A stretch of DNA of 64,000 nt from Epinephelus fuscoguttatus (taxonomy: Eukaryota; Chordata; Actinopteri; Perciformes; Serranidae), in assembly GCF_011397635.1 (NCBI RefSeq), contig NC_064759.1, positions 11,614,428 to 11,678,427 on the forward strand. Direction: 5' to 3'. Under the pieces are notes generated by a model. That model was given only the letters and a program-made list of their open reading frames with translations. It ran no database searches and had not been told where the DNA came from. Positions 13,166 through 48,355 of the stretch are shown piece after piece. The stretch's first letter is position 1. Each line of letters opens with the position of its first letter. Position numbers and translations under genes: made by a program.

Positions 13166-13170
13166 TCATG

Positions 13171-13621
13171 TTTATTGTGTCAGTGCATATCTGGAAATAA
13201 AAAAAAAAAACAGTAAAAGAAACGGTGGCAAACAAAAACTACAGTAATGTAGTTCAACCATGAAACTGTTTCTCAACTAAATGTTCCAACCGAGAACACA
13301 TCACAGCCCTCACACAAGCTAACACAGTAGCCATATATGATCAATGTGTCACATTACTAACACAATTCATCTGTACAGCTCATTTAATAAAGTGATGTAA
13401 ACTACTTGATACTCTGTTCAGAAAAGAAACAGACATTTGACAAAACGGATTAGAGATGTGTGAGGTCAAAATTATGATGAAATCACGTGATGAGTAAACA
13501 GTCACCGCACTCAAAGTGCTTGCAGAAATACTCAGTCACACCTGTCAGTATCAAGTTATTCCGTAAATGTGCTTCAATACTGACAGATAAGCTCAGTGTG
13601 TTAAAAATGAAAAGCTTTGTT

Positions 13622-13677
<56 letters not shown>

Positions 13678-15033
13678 ACTCACAGTGTGTAATAAAACAA
13701 AAAGTTTAAGGCTAACTCCGATATTTCCCGACCTGGCCCACATCTTTCCATGGTTTTGTGTCTAAGTGACCAATAGGCACAACAATATTTGAAATTTATC
13801 TAGTATTGAGTGAGACCGAAGCAGTCAGCGGTGGTGAAACAGACTGCAGGGGCAACTATGCACAGTCAATTTACAGGCTCAAATTGTTATTTCAGTGTCT
13901 AACAACAATGTGGAAAGGATCCTTACAGACACTGACCTTTTTGTTAGAGTAAGATCCTTTTTGTTTGTACAGCAACAGCCTCTACCAAACACCACACTTT
14001 ATTAAATCTAACAGCAATTTAAGCATGTATAGAGCCAGCCAGACAATAGCGGACCAGTTCCGGTAAGTAACTTAGTCACAAAAACATGGGAAAATAGGAT
14101 TGAAAGGTTGAAAAATATCAAAGTTGCCCTTTAGGCGTAAAATAAATTAAAAATGTAGAAACAGACTCCCTCACTGACCAGAGGTAGTCCTCAGGTCGCG
14201 AATTCAGACCACGCGCCCTGAAAGCAGGACTTCTTATCGGACCTACTGAAGTTACCTTAAAAAAATTAGCAGACATGTAGCTTTAATTCAACTGTACAGA
14301 TACTTAAAATTGTGAAACAGTGGTAACAAAGCCTGGTCCAGGAGTGTGAATCTTTGTCAAAACTGAGATCTAGTAATGCAAACTCACAGCTACTATCACT
14401 GAAACCTGAATGACACATTAAGTTAAACTAAAAAACAGTCAACAACTCCTACTCTTGAGCCAGGCGTGAGGACTTCTAAGGCAAGCCTTCACTACAAAGT
14501 GGGCCTCCATGAGGAGAGAGGTAGGCAGTACAAATACTGCACGACCACATACTGTAGCTTAAAACACAGCCAGGGTGTGCAGGGTGGAAATCGGGGGCTT
14601 TGTAGATAAAACATGTCATCTTACAATTAACCACAAACCGCATGACAATTTTAGGCATTTCTAAACATGACAAAATCAATTTAGGCACTAGTTTTGAGAG
14701 ATGATCTGATTAGTATCAACGTCACTGTCATTCAAAATTGTAATGCCCAATGTGATGTCATTGGTCCATGTGAGGGATCACAATAAAAGCTCACTTCTGT
14801 AACTTTAGGGACTTGAATGAGAGTGGCTGGGGCCATGTAGCTCACAGAAACAGCTCTGGTAAGCAGACGGCATCATTAGTGACCAGCCGTTACGCCGCCA
14901 TCTCTTCTTGGTCGGGGCCGACTCCTGTAGAGCCAGGCGGCATAGGGAGGAGCTTCAGTGAGGGGAGCGCTTCCCCCTAATGAATCAGCCAGTAGGAAGC
15001 ATAGTGACATTCCATAGGGACACCCTCTTGATC
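13171..15033 (-). other. tmem245: Probable TMEM245 3' UTR, with AATAAA at its far end
   Basis: About 1.86 kb follows the stop with no recognised transposon and only one GT microsatellite. On the minus strand an AATAAA (plus TTTATT, 13171-13176) lies just before the sequence turns into the flank of a satellite block. A second signal, near 13996, could give a shorter transcript. The extent is inferred. Confidence 0.45.
13626..13677. repeat. (GT)n microsatellite
   Basis: About 26 uninterrupted GT units lie inside the probable TMEM245 3' UTR. The CA/GT-encoded peptides on either strand are artefacts. Confidence 0.9.
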
Positions 15034-38400
<23,367 letters not shown>

Positions 38401-38443
38401 TTTTATGCATTTTAAGTTTTTTTTTTATTTAATGCTAATCAAT

Positions 38444-38446
<3 letters not shown>

Positions 38447-38477
<31 letters not shown>
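38447..38477. repeat. (ATA)n microsatellite
   Basis: About ten ATA units lie upstream of the TMEM245 promoter. The surrounding 38.4-39.2 kb is very AT-rich, with further ATT runs. Confidence 0.85.
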
Positions 38478-38479
<2 letters not shown>

Positions 38480-39049
38480 CCTTTGATCTAAATAAATTTA
38501 ATCTATTTTTTTTTAAATATATTAAATATTACTATACTGTTACAATATACTATTATAAAACTATTATATTAGTATTTTTACATTTAAAGTGACCTTGGGT
38601 CTCTTGAAAGGTGCTATATAAATTAACGTTATTATTTCTTTGTATTTTTTCTTTCTTTCTTTTAGGTTTAATAATAATTAGGTTATTATTATTATTATCA
38701 ATAATAATAATAATGTTGAAATGTGCATTTACCGTTATCGCTATTTATTTATAATTATCATTGTTAATGATAATAATAATTAATAATAGGCTAATAAACA
38801 TTTGATCTAAATAAACAAATCATGTTCTTGTTTTCTTTTAAGGTGTGGTGCTGCATAACCTACTGAGTCTATTTTATTATTATTATATTATGTTATATTT
38901 ATTATCATTTAATGCTAATCAGTAAATCCTTGTTTTAAACTGTTTTTTAATGTTCATTTATATTGAATTGCCTTGTCTGTTTTGTTTTATGTCTATTTTC
39001 ATGTGAAGCACTTTCACTTTTTCACTATTTTTTTCTTTCTTGTGGTTTA

Positions 39050-39051
<2 letters not shown>

Positions 39052-39085
<34 letters not shown>
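39052..39085. repeat. (ATT)n microsatellite
   Basis: About ten ATT units lie in the AT-rich spacer. Two near-identical stretches (AAACAAATAAGGTTCTTGTT near 39208 and AAACAAATCATGTTCTTGTT near 38813) show that this spacer is internally duplicated. Confidence 0.8.
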
Positions 39086-39086
<1 letters not shown>

Positions 39087-39694
39087 TACTATTGGTGTTG
39101 TTGAAATGTGCATTTACTGTTATTGCTTTACCGCAATTTCTTATTATTATGTTTATTTTTTTTTTGTTATTATGAGTATTATTATCATTAGACATTTGAT
39201 CTGAATAAACAAATAAGGTTCTTGTTTTCTTTGAAGGTGTGGTGCTGCCTAACTATTACATTAGTAATTTTCATTTCAGGCTTTGGTGCCCCACAGTGGT
39301 AGTATTACAAAATGACATGGTTGACAACAACAGTGAACATCATCTTTGTCGTCAGAACAACTTATAAAGATGCTCCAATCACATGAACGTCTTACTATTA
39401 GTGACTTTAATATAATCACAGCCATAATCAGTGTTGTTTAAATTCTAAGGTAAGAAGTCCTGTTTGTGGCTTTTATGGATGAGAAGTGTTTTTATCTAGT
39501 GTGATTAAAATAATGCTTTAACAGTTGATCTTCAGAAGACACGTCATTATTAACAAGTCTTTTTTATGTACACGTTGCAAAAGTGTGTTTATGGAAACCA
39601 TGGAAGCAGCCCCCTTGAAATAATGTTGATGGTTGAATATATTATAAAATGTTAATTTTATTTAATTAATAATATATGGCATCTGTGAGGGGTT

Positions 39695-40025
39695 TCTTTT
39701 CTTAGTGGTGATGACTGCAGATTGAAACCAGCTGAAAGGAAAACGGAGGAGCTGTTAGCCTGGCCAACTTGAAAACACAAATGGCCCTATCTAGAGCCAG
39801 TGTTTGGTTTGTCTGTTCTGGGCTACTGTAGAAACATGGCAGTACAACATGGCGATCTCTGTAGTCAAAGACCCGCTCCCTATGTAGATGGAAATGAGTC
39901 ATTCTAATGTAACAAAAACACAACGATTCTTTTTTTCAGGTTGTTACACACTAAAGAAAACATAGTCATTGTATTATATTCCATTTCTGCCATTACATCC
40001 CTCTATAGCCTACACACTGAACCCC
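39695..40025 (+). mobile_element. MITE A copy in the TMEM245-FRRS1L spacer
   Basis: GCAGATTGAAACCAGCTGAA, TCTAGAGCCAGTGTTTGG and CCATTTCTGCCATTACATCC match the family interior and right end. Confidence 0.65.
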
Positions 40026-40386
40026 AAACTACACCTAAAAAAGGCCACTGTTGGAGGTGAGACCAAAATTTAAATTTAGTTTTTTAACATTCTCATACAT
40101 TTATTTATTTATTTATGTTCACAGTTTTTCAAATGTAAGTTGGGGTTGACATTGATTGTTACCCTGGAAGACTTACCAGACCTGATTTCCAACAAAATCT
40201 AAAGTTAGCAGGCTGCTAACATTCATGCACTCTCAACATACAGAGGACATGAGATCAGTGTCCTCAGCGGGAGCTATGGTCCTAAAAATCATCTCCTACG
40301 GCCTTATTCTGTTTGACTGACGGAGCTGTCACTTCAACCACAGCATAATCTGCACTATCTTGTGTATTCTGTCATATCTTCACAGG

Positions 40387-41189
40387 TTTATTGATTATAA
40401 ACACAACCATATACAGATCAAAAGGCTACAATAACAGCCTGGGGAAATAAAAGTCCATGTCCAAGCAAACTGTTGTCCAGTCCACAGTTTGCTCCTCTTC
40501 AGTGTGTTATTGCTTACAACATTAACTCATGTAGCAGTCTCTCTCTCTCTCTGTCTGTTCAGTCACAGTGCCACAGTACTGATAAACCCAACAGCTACTG
40601 TGGTTGAGGAAAGGGGGAAAAGTCGTGAAAGGAAAGTAGGGAGAAGTGAGCCGAGCCACGTTATTATGAGTGCCAAACATAAGGAGAAAGTCTATGAAAA
40701 TCTTTTGCATGGTGAACGCACACTGTAGGCAGTAACCTAAAGCCCTGAAAACCATATTATGTGACAGTCCCTCATCATCAGCAGTGAACAGCGGGTTTTA
40801 AATAATTTCCAGGTTCTCCATAGCATGCAGTATTTTGAAGACTTTTCAGATATATTTGTCGTTATGTGCAGTCCACATATTTTTGAAGTATTTGGAAGCG
40901 ATCATAAATACTGAAAATAATTGGCTTATTTATGCTAAAACATTACCCTTATCAGACCTCTTGTTATGTACTGACACCAGTACACGTCACCTCTATAATA
41001 CAGGTTTAATAATTTGCCAGAATCCTCTGTATGAGTTCAGAGCGATGAATATATACTCTATTGTGTTTAATATATCTAATACAGTGTTTCCTTGTGCAAA
41101 GTGCACACTTGAGTGCGGCTCAGACAACTTTATTTTTTATTGCTACTTTCTTCCCGCATTTTCCCCTCTACGTGCTCCGCTGTGCTTCA
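40387..41189 (-). other. frrs1l: Probable FRRS1L 3' UTR
   Basis: AATAAA signals on the minus strand lie at 41129-41134, only about 55 nt after the stop, and at 40387-40392. The sequence between is free of recognised repeats, and a MITE copy starts just beyond (below 40030). Either site could be used; the extent is inferred. Confidence 0.4.
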
Positions 41190-41362
41190 TTATGGCGTTC
41201 CCATTAGTAAGTAGAAGGTGAGGGCGACTATGAGCAGTAAGCAGAGGGGAGAGTTGAAGGTCTGGTAGGCTGTAGAAGGCATGAAGATGTCCTCGTACTT
41301 ATAGATGCTGATCATGTGGTCGCTGACAGGAGGACTGTCAATATCATGCCTCGTGATGGAAC
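41190..41362 (-). CDS. frrs1l: FRRS1L exon 5, last coding exon (residues 226-282 and stop)
   Basis: Acceptor TTTCCAACAG is followed by GT TCC ATC ACG AGG. The product is [20 protein letters not shown], then [20 protein letters not shown] and a C-terminal hydrophobic helix ending YLLMGTP and TAA. The hydrophobic tail is consistent with membrane anchoring in the ER. Confidence 0.97.
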
Positions 41363-44300
41363 CTGTTGGAAAAGGAAAGACGATATTAAACGTCACAAAA
41401 GATGAAGAAAGACAGTACTTTAATGCTAATGCTCGATCAGTCACCTTGTATGGCAGGTCCCCATGCAAACAGGTAATACCACGACAGGTGTAAGTCCACA
41501 AGAGTTTCCTCTCTGGGGACGTATAACGGCCGTTTGAAGCGGCAGGTCACCCGGTTGTTCTCAAAAATGCCCTCCTCATCTCTCGCAGGGTTCCTCTTTA
41601 TTTCCTTTGCCCACTGGCCGACATTGTAGAAGTGATGAATCCGTACACGGCCGTTATCGTCATGGACACAGCCCATGACATCGTCTCCTCCCTGAGGAAA
41701 CAGGAAGGAATGAAGAGCTTAATTTCTTGAAAAAAATAAAGAAAACTTGACTCTGATTCAAAACCTAATTAGGACAGATGCTATTATTGTTCATGCACGT
41801 GCAGTCTGCCCCCAAGTTTCCTGCCACACAACTGTCACAAAGTGAGACTGAAGCTAAACGAGACAAGAGACATGTTTTGACGCTACAACTGATTCTCTAA
41901 ATGTTTAAAGGTATACTATGCAGGATTGTTGGTTACTGTTTATGCTATTTTTATCCTGATCCTGTGTGTTTATCTTCTCTATCTCCTTTAACTTTAGCTT
42001 ATATTGGAAATATGATATCTAGCATGTGAAATAGAGTATGGTGAATGTGCTAGGAAAGGTAGTATCAGCACAGTCACTACCTGGAGCTCGCATAAATGGA
42101 GCCTGGGTTTGTTGAAGGTGGCAGTGCTGTTTGGGCTCAGAAAGCCATGTGTAAGTAAGGTAAAGGAGGTTGTTGGGTTGGTGCGGGGAGCGGTGAGACC
42201 TGGCATTAGGGGAGTGTCTCTGGGACGGCAGAGATCACTGTCTAGCCTCCTGGAGGTGTCGTAGGACCAACTACACGAAACACTGGTGATAGGAGGTTCA
42301 CACCTGATGACCGCAAAGACATGTTAGTTATCACTGCTCACTGGTCTGTATAGTTAAGCCTTGCCATAATAGCTTATCATAGGGCTTAGGAGGTTACTCA
42401 CTGAGTGCTGATCCTTTCTCTAGAGCACAAACTTCTTGTGTTTATTTGAACTTTTATTATAATTTTTTGCACTTTGAGCACCCTTTTTTGTGCACAAATG
42501 TCTTAAATAAATTGACTATTTTTGCATTGATCTCAGCCTGTGGACCTTTTTGTGACTTTCTAGCCTAGTTACATTGGTGTGTGGGTCTCTCCTCTGCCTC
42601 CCTGTCGTGGTTACTGTTAATAAACACATTCGCCAGTGAAAGTGAAATTAAAAGCCAACCCCAGATTCACTCTCGTTTGGTGTTTCGCCTCACTACTTCA
42701 GCATTTTTTCAGCACTGTGTCCAGTGGAGGCCTTCTGCTTATGGTCTGGCACCTCATTAAACCTTTTTACAAAGTCCCGTCCTCACCTGAGCACTGTGGG
42801 GGGAACACACACATAAATGTCCTGACCACAGAAGATGAGAAAAAGTTGATATTTTTGTGTGTCCTGGCTTTAATTGTAAGCCCTCATATTTGTCTTGCCT
42901 TTACCAAGAGTGTAGATGCTGCAGAATTACAACTTCTCCCACCGACACAAAAATGCAAAAACGCGAATGGTCCTATCTAGAGTCAGTGTTTGGTGTGTTG
43001 ATATACACGTTTCATTCTAAGGTAATGAAAACATGATTCTCATTTTCAGGTGATTATAAACTAATGAAAACATAGTTATGAATATTTTATACCATTTGTG
43101 CCAATAGATGCCCTTAAACCATAAACACTGAGTCTTTAAATATGATGTGTCCATGCTGTATTTATCATTAAAAGTCTTCCTGTACTGTGCATAAATTAGA
43201 TTATGGACTATACATTTACAGGGGCACGGTCTGATGCGAGACGCAGGGTAAAGGCAAGCTTTTGTATTTTCCAAACTGGACTATATTTTCCCATGTTTTT
43301 GTATCTAAAGTCCCGGTGCAGCTCAGTTCAGTACGCTTTTTTCCATTTCCACTATGAAAAGTTGTAGATGGTACCAATGGAAACGTTCCATACCATTCCC
43401 ATTTTTGGTCCCCCCTCTGTTGGGGTACCTAGCACACAGATCTGGTACTAAAAGGTGGAGCTATTTTTGAAATTGGTTCAGTATTGAGAGAGACCACTGC
43501 ATCTGCAACGGCAAAACCAGTCACAATGTAACCCCTACAGGCAACTGCGCATCGTCAGTTCACTTCCATTAAAATAGTTTGTTTCTGTTTTGCACTGGCA
43601 GACTCAGATTGTTATAGGAGGTGTTTACAACATTATCGAAAAGACTCTACAAAGAAATGAAACATTTTCTGGTACCCTCTGCAGGTCTGTTTGTTATTGT
43701 TACCAAGTTTCACTCAAGGAGAAGTCTCGTCATTCACGAGAGGTGACTTGTTGCAGGAAAAATGACAGTGGAAACATTACTGAGAGTTGGAGAGAGGAAT
43801 GCCAGATAGAGTTTGACAAGTTAAGAGTAAAAGATTTTCATTGTCATGGCTGAATATTTAGCTGATTTTGACAATGTGAAAAGTCTGAGATTTCAGAGTG
43901 AGAATTCTCTGGCAAGACTTACCGAAACAAGTGCACCGTTGCTGTGGCACCACCCAGAATGATTGTGATTGGTTGAAAGAAGTACAAGCAGCCGGGGTGT
44001 TTTTTTTCTCCAATCTCAAAGTGAGAGTCGGCCCAGCCAGACCTTTCTTTTCTTGAGAAAGGTCTGGTGAGTGAGACTATAGTGGATGTAAATCAACGAT
44101 GCACAATTGCCAGCAGGGATTACACTGCAGCCTGTTTCGCCACTGTGGCTGCAGCAGTCTCTGTCAATACTGAGACACTTAGTCACAAAAACAACATGAT
44201 TTTGCCAAGAAGGACATGCTCCTGGATCAACATCCCATATCACATCCCAGGGCCAGCACTGCAATCAATCAATCACAGCCCTCTGACATCATCAGTGTGC

Positions 44301-46087
44301 TGCTCCTGTGCTTCTTTTAAAATTCCTTTGTGTTTCTTCAGAGCTAAGATAGTTTTCCAAATTGAAGTTAGTACAAATTAAACAAAATCCTCAGTAACAC
44401 TGACCAAAAACCATGTAAGCTACTGCAGGGTTAGCAAGTTAGCTAGCTAACTAGGTTGGCTATGCTAACAAGTAAGCTTACCAAAAGACTAAAGTGTTGT
44501 TCATTAACATTAAGAGGAAGGATAATATCATTTTGTAGTTATTATTCAGAGTATCGTGATAACATAAAGACCAAACTATGGCACTTTGCCTAGTAGCAAG
44601 CTTTCGAATTAGCATAGCCTACCTACCTAATAGCACGTTAACTCATTAACATTTAAGCTTATTGGAAAGCCTACTTGCAAAGCTAACCTAGTTAGCAAGC
44701 TAACTTGCTAACCTAGTTAGCAAACTAACTTGCTAACCCTGCAGTGGCTTACACAGTTTTTATTCAATTGTACTAACTTCAAATTGGAAAACTAGCTTAG
44801 CTTTGAAGAAGCACAAACGAACTTTGAAGGAAGCACAGGAGCAGCACACTGATGATGTCAGAGGGCTGTGATTGGTTGATTGCATTGTTGATCCAGGAGC
44901 ATGTCTGACTTGGCAAAATGATGTTGTACCAGAAAGATAAGGTCCAGGTTCAAAGATACCAAAGTTTCCCTTCACAAAGTCTCAACAGTCAGTGGTGTTG
45001 TTGTGCAGCTGCTCACCATTTTCTTGTCAGAGGAGAAACCTACAGCCACCCAGCCATCTGTGTCTGCACTCATCTCGTACTCCACATCTGTCCCGATGCG
45101 CCGATAACTCAGAAAGTAGTCACACGTCTCTGCATCACACCCTGGCTTCCCATATCTGTGCACAGACACATGAATACTTTCACTGTAAAGGCACTGCAGA
45201 GAAACAGATCTCAGCTGAGACGCTTCACAATATTCAGAATATCATGATGACACAAAGACCAAACTTGGACACTTGTGAAATGAATTACAGCCAGGTTTCA
45301 GAGAGTAAAGACTCAGAGGAGAAGTCTGTGTTTAGCTCCAGCTCTCTGAAGTCAGACCACAGCATCTAGGATAAAGCAGCCCCAGGGAACACAGCTGCAC
45401 TGCTCCTGTTTCAGGAAGTGGGAGCTGCCAAAAGATGCGTCCTTCTCTAACCTTATGCAGCCTTTGGTTACTCCACAGTCGCTGACTTTGATCTTGGCAA
45501 AGGGATCCACTGGTGGGGCGGTGGGGAATGGGTAACCTGCAAGATGCAAAATCAGCACTCTGTTGGTTCCACACAGAAACAATTGGTGCTTGGTTTCAAC
45601 ACAGTCAAAGGGCCAAGCAGGGGGAAGCGGGCCATCTGCACTCTGTGTGTGTGTGTGTGTGTGTGTGTGAGGAAGAGGGGGTGGGCAGCAATCACCAGGG
45701 AGCTGGCCTGGGTGCTGAAAGGCCCTGCATGGTGCAGACAGGTTGGATGCAAGAACAAATAAACAGCATATGTTCAGTTTGCAGTTTCTGTTTAATTCTA
45801 CCGCTTTAAGCTTGTGTGTTATAAGTTTGTTTATTACGCATGACATTTGAGCCATATCCACCAAGACGCATTAGAGCCTTACCGTCATCAGACAGATATC
45901 TGGACTCCAGGAACTCGGAGGCGAAGGTGCTGTAGGAGTCCTTGTGAGGCTCCTGATGTCCCGGCTCTCCGTGCTCCCCGTGCCCGGCCCTGAGTGCTCC
46001 CTCATCGGTGGGGCTTGGCGCGACCCCCCACCATCCGCTCTGGATCAGCAGCACCGTCAGCTGCGCGAGCCTCCGCAGGAAAATCAT
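41190..46087 (-). CDS. frrs1l: FRRS1L, ferric chelate reductase 1-like (5 coding exons, whole gene)
   Basis: Five minus-strand exons with agreeing phases total 849 nt and encode 282 residues, close to the 293 of the mammalian protein. In mammals this brain protein acts in the endoplasmic reticulum in the biogenesis of AMPA-type glutamate receptors; loss causes an epileptic encephalopathy. The protein has a signal peptide (about 1-23), a His/Gly-rich acidic linker, a DOMON domain (about 85-235, with [28 protein letters not shown] and [18 protein letters not shown]), and a C-terminal hydrophobic segment ([14 protein letters not shown]) ending GTP. The DOMON domain is very similar to the mammalian form. 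TMEM245 lies downstream in the same orientation. An in-frame TGA five codons upstream supports the start. Intron 3 holds a large foldback element. Confidence 0.97.
41445..41691 (-). CDS. frrs1l: FRRS1L exon 4 (residues 144-226)
   Basis: Acceptor GTTTCCTCAG is followed by GGA GGA GAC GAT GTC ATG. The product covers [60 protein letters not shown] and on to [16 protein letters not shown]. It completes the DOMON domain. The donor is GTGACT after CAA G. It is 247 nt long. Confidence 0.97.
41700..42920 (-). other. frrs1l: 3' part of FRRS1L intron 3
   Basis: No gene or clear repeat was recognised. Confidence 0.35.
42925..43135 (+). mobile_element. MITE A copy (FRRS1L intron 3)
   Basis: ATCTAGAGTCAGTGTTTGG, TTCATTCTAAGGTAATGAAA and AGGTGATTATAAACTAATGA match the family. 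Confidence 0.65.
43312..43470 (+). mobile_element. Partial copy of the GCCCTGTTTCCA element
   Basis: It repeats 22320-22490 with small changes, including TTGGTCCCCCCTCTGTTGGG and AGATCTGGTACTAAAAGGTG. No right end was seen. Confidence 0.7.
44187..44935. mobile_element. Foldback element in FRRS1L intron 3
   Basis: The left arm (about 44187-44500) and right arm (about 44640-44935) are inverted copies of each other. Shared landmarks include ATGCTCCTGGATCAACA, CACAGCCCTCTGACATCATC with AGTGTGCTGCTCCTGTGCTT, and CTGCAGGGTTAGCAAGTTAG. The left arm carries about 20 extra bases after the first landmark. The spacer is about 140 nt. It is noncoding. Confidence 0.8.
45017..45155 (-). CDS. frrs1l: FRRS1L exon 3 (residues 97-143)
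   Basis: Acceptor CTGTGCACAG is followed by A TAT GGG AAG CCA. The product is [20 protein letters not shown], then [20 protein letters not shown] and SSDKKM, the core of the DOMON beta-sandwich. It ends in ATG before GTGAGC, in phase 0. One arm of a long foldback repeat begins about 80 nt beyond this donor. Confidence 0.96.
45452..45536 (-). CDS. frrs1l: FRRS1L exon 2 (residues 69-97)
   Basis: Acceptor CATCTTGCAG is followed by GT TAC CCA TTC CCC. The product is [20 protein letters not shown], then CGVTKGCI, leading into the DOMON domain. It ends ATA AG before GTTAGA. It is 85 nt long. The two Cys are conserved in the family. Confidence 0.94.
45643..45669. repeat. (GT)n microsatellite in FRRS1L intron 1
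   Basis: About 13 GT units lie 106 nt upstream of the exon 2 acceptor, read on the gene's strand. Confidence 0.85.
45883..46087 (-). CDS. frrs1l: FRRS1L exon 1 (residues 1-69)
   Basis: The start ATG gives [20 protein letters not shown], a clear signal peptide. It is followed by a His/Gly/Glu-rich linker ([16 protein letters not shown]) and the conserved [33 protein letters not shown] precedes the ATG in frame, so the frame closes upstream. The donor is GTAAGG after GAC G. Confidence 0.94.
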
Positions 46088-46130
46088 GGTCAAATGACGT
46101 CAAAAAAAAAAAAAAAAAGAAAAAAAAGAA
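46088..46130 (-). promoter_or_regulatory. frrs1l: FRRS1L immediate 5' flank with a perfect CRE (TGACGTCA, 46095-46102)
   Basis: The full palindromic cAMP-response element TGACGTCA lies 7 nt upstream of the start codon, directly followed by an A-rich run on the plus strand. The octamer is the exact CREB/ATF consensus. Its position in the 5' UTR is unusual, but CREs near transcription starts are common in neuronal genes. Function is inferred. Confidence 0.55.
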
Positions 46131-46299
46131 GACGACTACTACACCAACCTGAAATCAAATCGGATCCTCATTATTGTTTGAATTTCGGTATCTTCGCAGG
46201 TGCCCATCGCAGCGTCATCAAAAATCATCCCTGCATCCCGACCGCCTGTTTGGCTGTTTACGCGCAGGGATGTGGATGTGGGGGGATTCAGCGCCGATG

Positions 46300-48160
46300 A
46301 CCGCGTGATTTAGAGGCTAATCTGATCCTAAATTACCCAGATTTGTAATCGTACCACCTAATTCACATACACGCCCATAATCCGCTTTGAAATCCGAATC
46401 TAGATGCTCAGGAATGCTCATTAATCTTCACAGATTTCAGTGGGAGTATTGGCCGGATGAATGGTTTCGTCCAGCCTCTTTCTGTCCTCCCTCCTCACTC
46501 AGTCACAGTCACATCCAATGAGGAGCCGCTACGTGCTGATATCAGATCAATCAACCGGGGATTGTGCCCCATGGCCAGAGATGGAGAGGGTGTTTCACAC
46601 TCAGTTCAGAGATTCAGAGTATATGGATCAGTTCAGACAACAGGAACACAAGACCATGAGAATAGACCTAAATAAATAAATAAATAAATACATGTTGCCT
46701 ATGCCCATTATATTATTATTACTTTTGTATAGTTAGCTACTCAACAGTTTTGGGCCATAAAAGGAATGATTTTTTAAAAATTTATTTATCTGTATTTGTA
46801 TTTATTTCATTATTTTCGTCAGGCAGAATTTGTAAAACTGAACATCAATATATTTGGTGTCAATTATCATAAGTATTGTATATTGCTATTCATTAACAAA
46901 TGTTCAGAGAAGTTATTTCATGCTATTTTAGAAGTTACCTGGCTAACTGAGTAATCCTGCCTGGTGCAGCCCCACCTGGACTCTAGTTTCTGCAGGCAGG
47001 GGTCTGACTGATGGACATTATCTACAAAACCAAGCTGATATTCCTGCACTTGTTTGTTTGTTTGTTTGTTTGTCAAATAAAAAAGTTGTCTGAGCCACAC
47101 TCAAGTGTGCACTGTGCACAAGGAGACAATGTATGAGATATATTAAACACAAAAGAGTATATTAGATATTATTATTATTAAACCTGTATTATAGAGGTGA
47201 CAGTTTCATGTATGACCTGTGAACAACTGGGGACTTTCTGCAATAAATTGAGTGGTATTCTTTCTTGGCATCATTTCATATCACATGATCACAGTCAGTT
47301 TGATCATTTATTTTACAAAGTACTTTTTTTGTAGCCTTGTTAAATCAAACTAGATTGCTCCCGAGGGAAGCTTTGCTGTAGTTTAACTTCTGCCAGTGTG
47401 AAGTAATTGGTTGCTTGCACAGCTTTCAAACTTGCTTCCCCAACACTGCATTTACACCCCTACTGTACTTCAGTACGGTTTAGAGCTACCTGTACTTTAC
47501 CTGAGAATTTTTATTTTCTGCTACGTTAGACTTCTACTCCACCACATCCAAGAGACAAATATTGTACTTTATACTCCACTACATTTATCGGATAAATTTA
47601 GTTGCTGGTTACTTTGCATATTCAGGTTAATAATAGAAAACAGAATCAATAACTAGCCTATATTATGATGTGATAGTATAGACTGAGACAAAACTTTAAA
47701 GATCCCTGGAGGTGAATTCATAAGCTGCCCACCAGATAAAGCATATAAATTATTTAAGAGGAGATCCACCTCTACCAGCTGCAATATTACAGTGATGAAC
47801 ACATAAATGCATCAGTATTTACAATTCAATAATACAATACTATATAGATTATTATTAAATGGGCCATTGTGCATAATAAGTACTTCTGCTTTTGACACGT
47901 TAATGCTGATACTTTTGTACTTTGACTGATTTAAGATTTTGAATACAGTATTTTTTCTTGTAACAGAGTATTTCTATGCTATAGTAGGGGTGGGGGGGAA
48001 TCAGAAAATCAATACGCATGGTATTGTGATCTATTATTAACACTGCAAATACATATTTAACCTTTGGTAGCCAAGTAGAGTGATAAAATCAGCTGCTTTT
48101 TCAGACCATCAAATACAGTTTGCTGCAATAAAAATGACCAAAGTGAGATAAAGAAATGTT
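46300..48160. other. Intergenic upstream of FRRS1L, no gene recognised
   Basis: This is AT-rich sequence with short (AAAT)n at 46665-46690 and (TTTG)n near 47052-47072. I see no coding sequence. Confidence 0.4.
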
Positions 48161-48169
48161 GACATTTTT

Positions 48170-48355
48170 TTAATAGATACTTTTGGGGCTTTTTTTGCCT
48201 TTAATTGACAGGACAGTTGTTTTAGTGTGAAGGGGGTAGAGAGAGGGGGGGTGACATGCAGCAAAGGGCCGTAGGTTGTAACTGAACCCAGGACCATTGT
48301 GGCAGGGACAAAACCTCTATACATGGGGTGCCTGCTCTTCCAGGTGAGCTAATGG
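48170..48355 (-). repeat. tRNA-derived SINE, second type (copy 2)
   Basis: On the minus strand it has AGCTCACCTGGAAGAGCAGG and CCTGGGTTCAGTTACAACC (B-box-like), then TTTGCTGCATGTCACCCCC. Confidence 0.6.
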
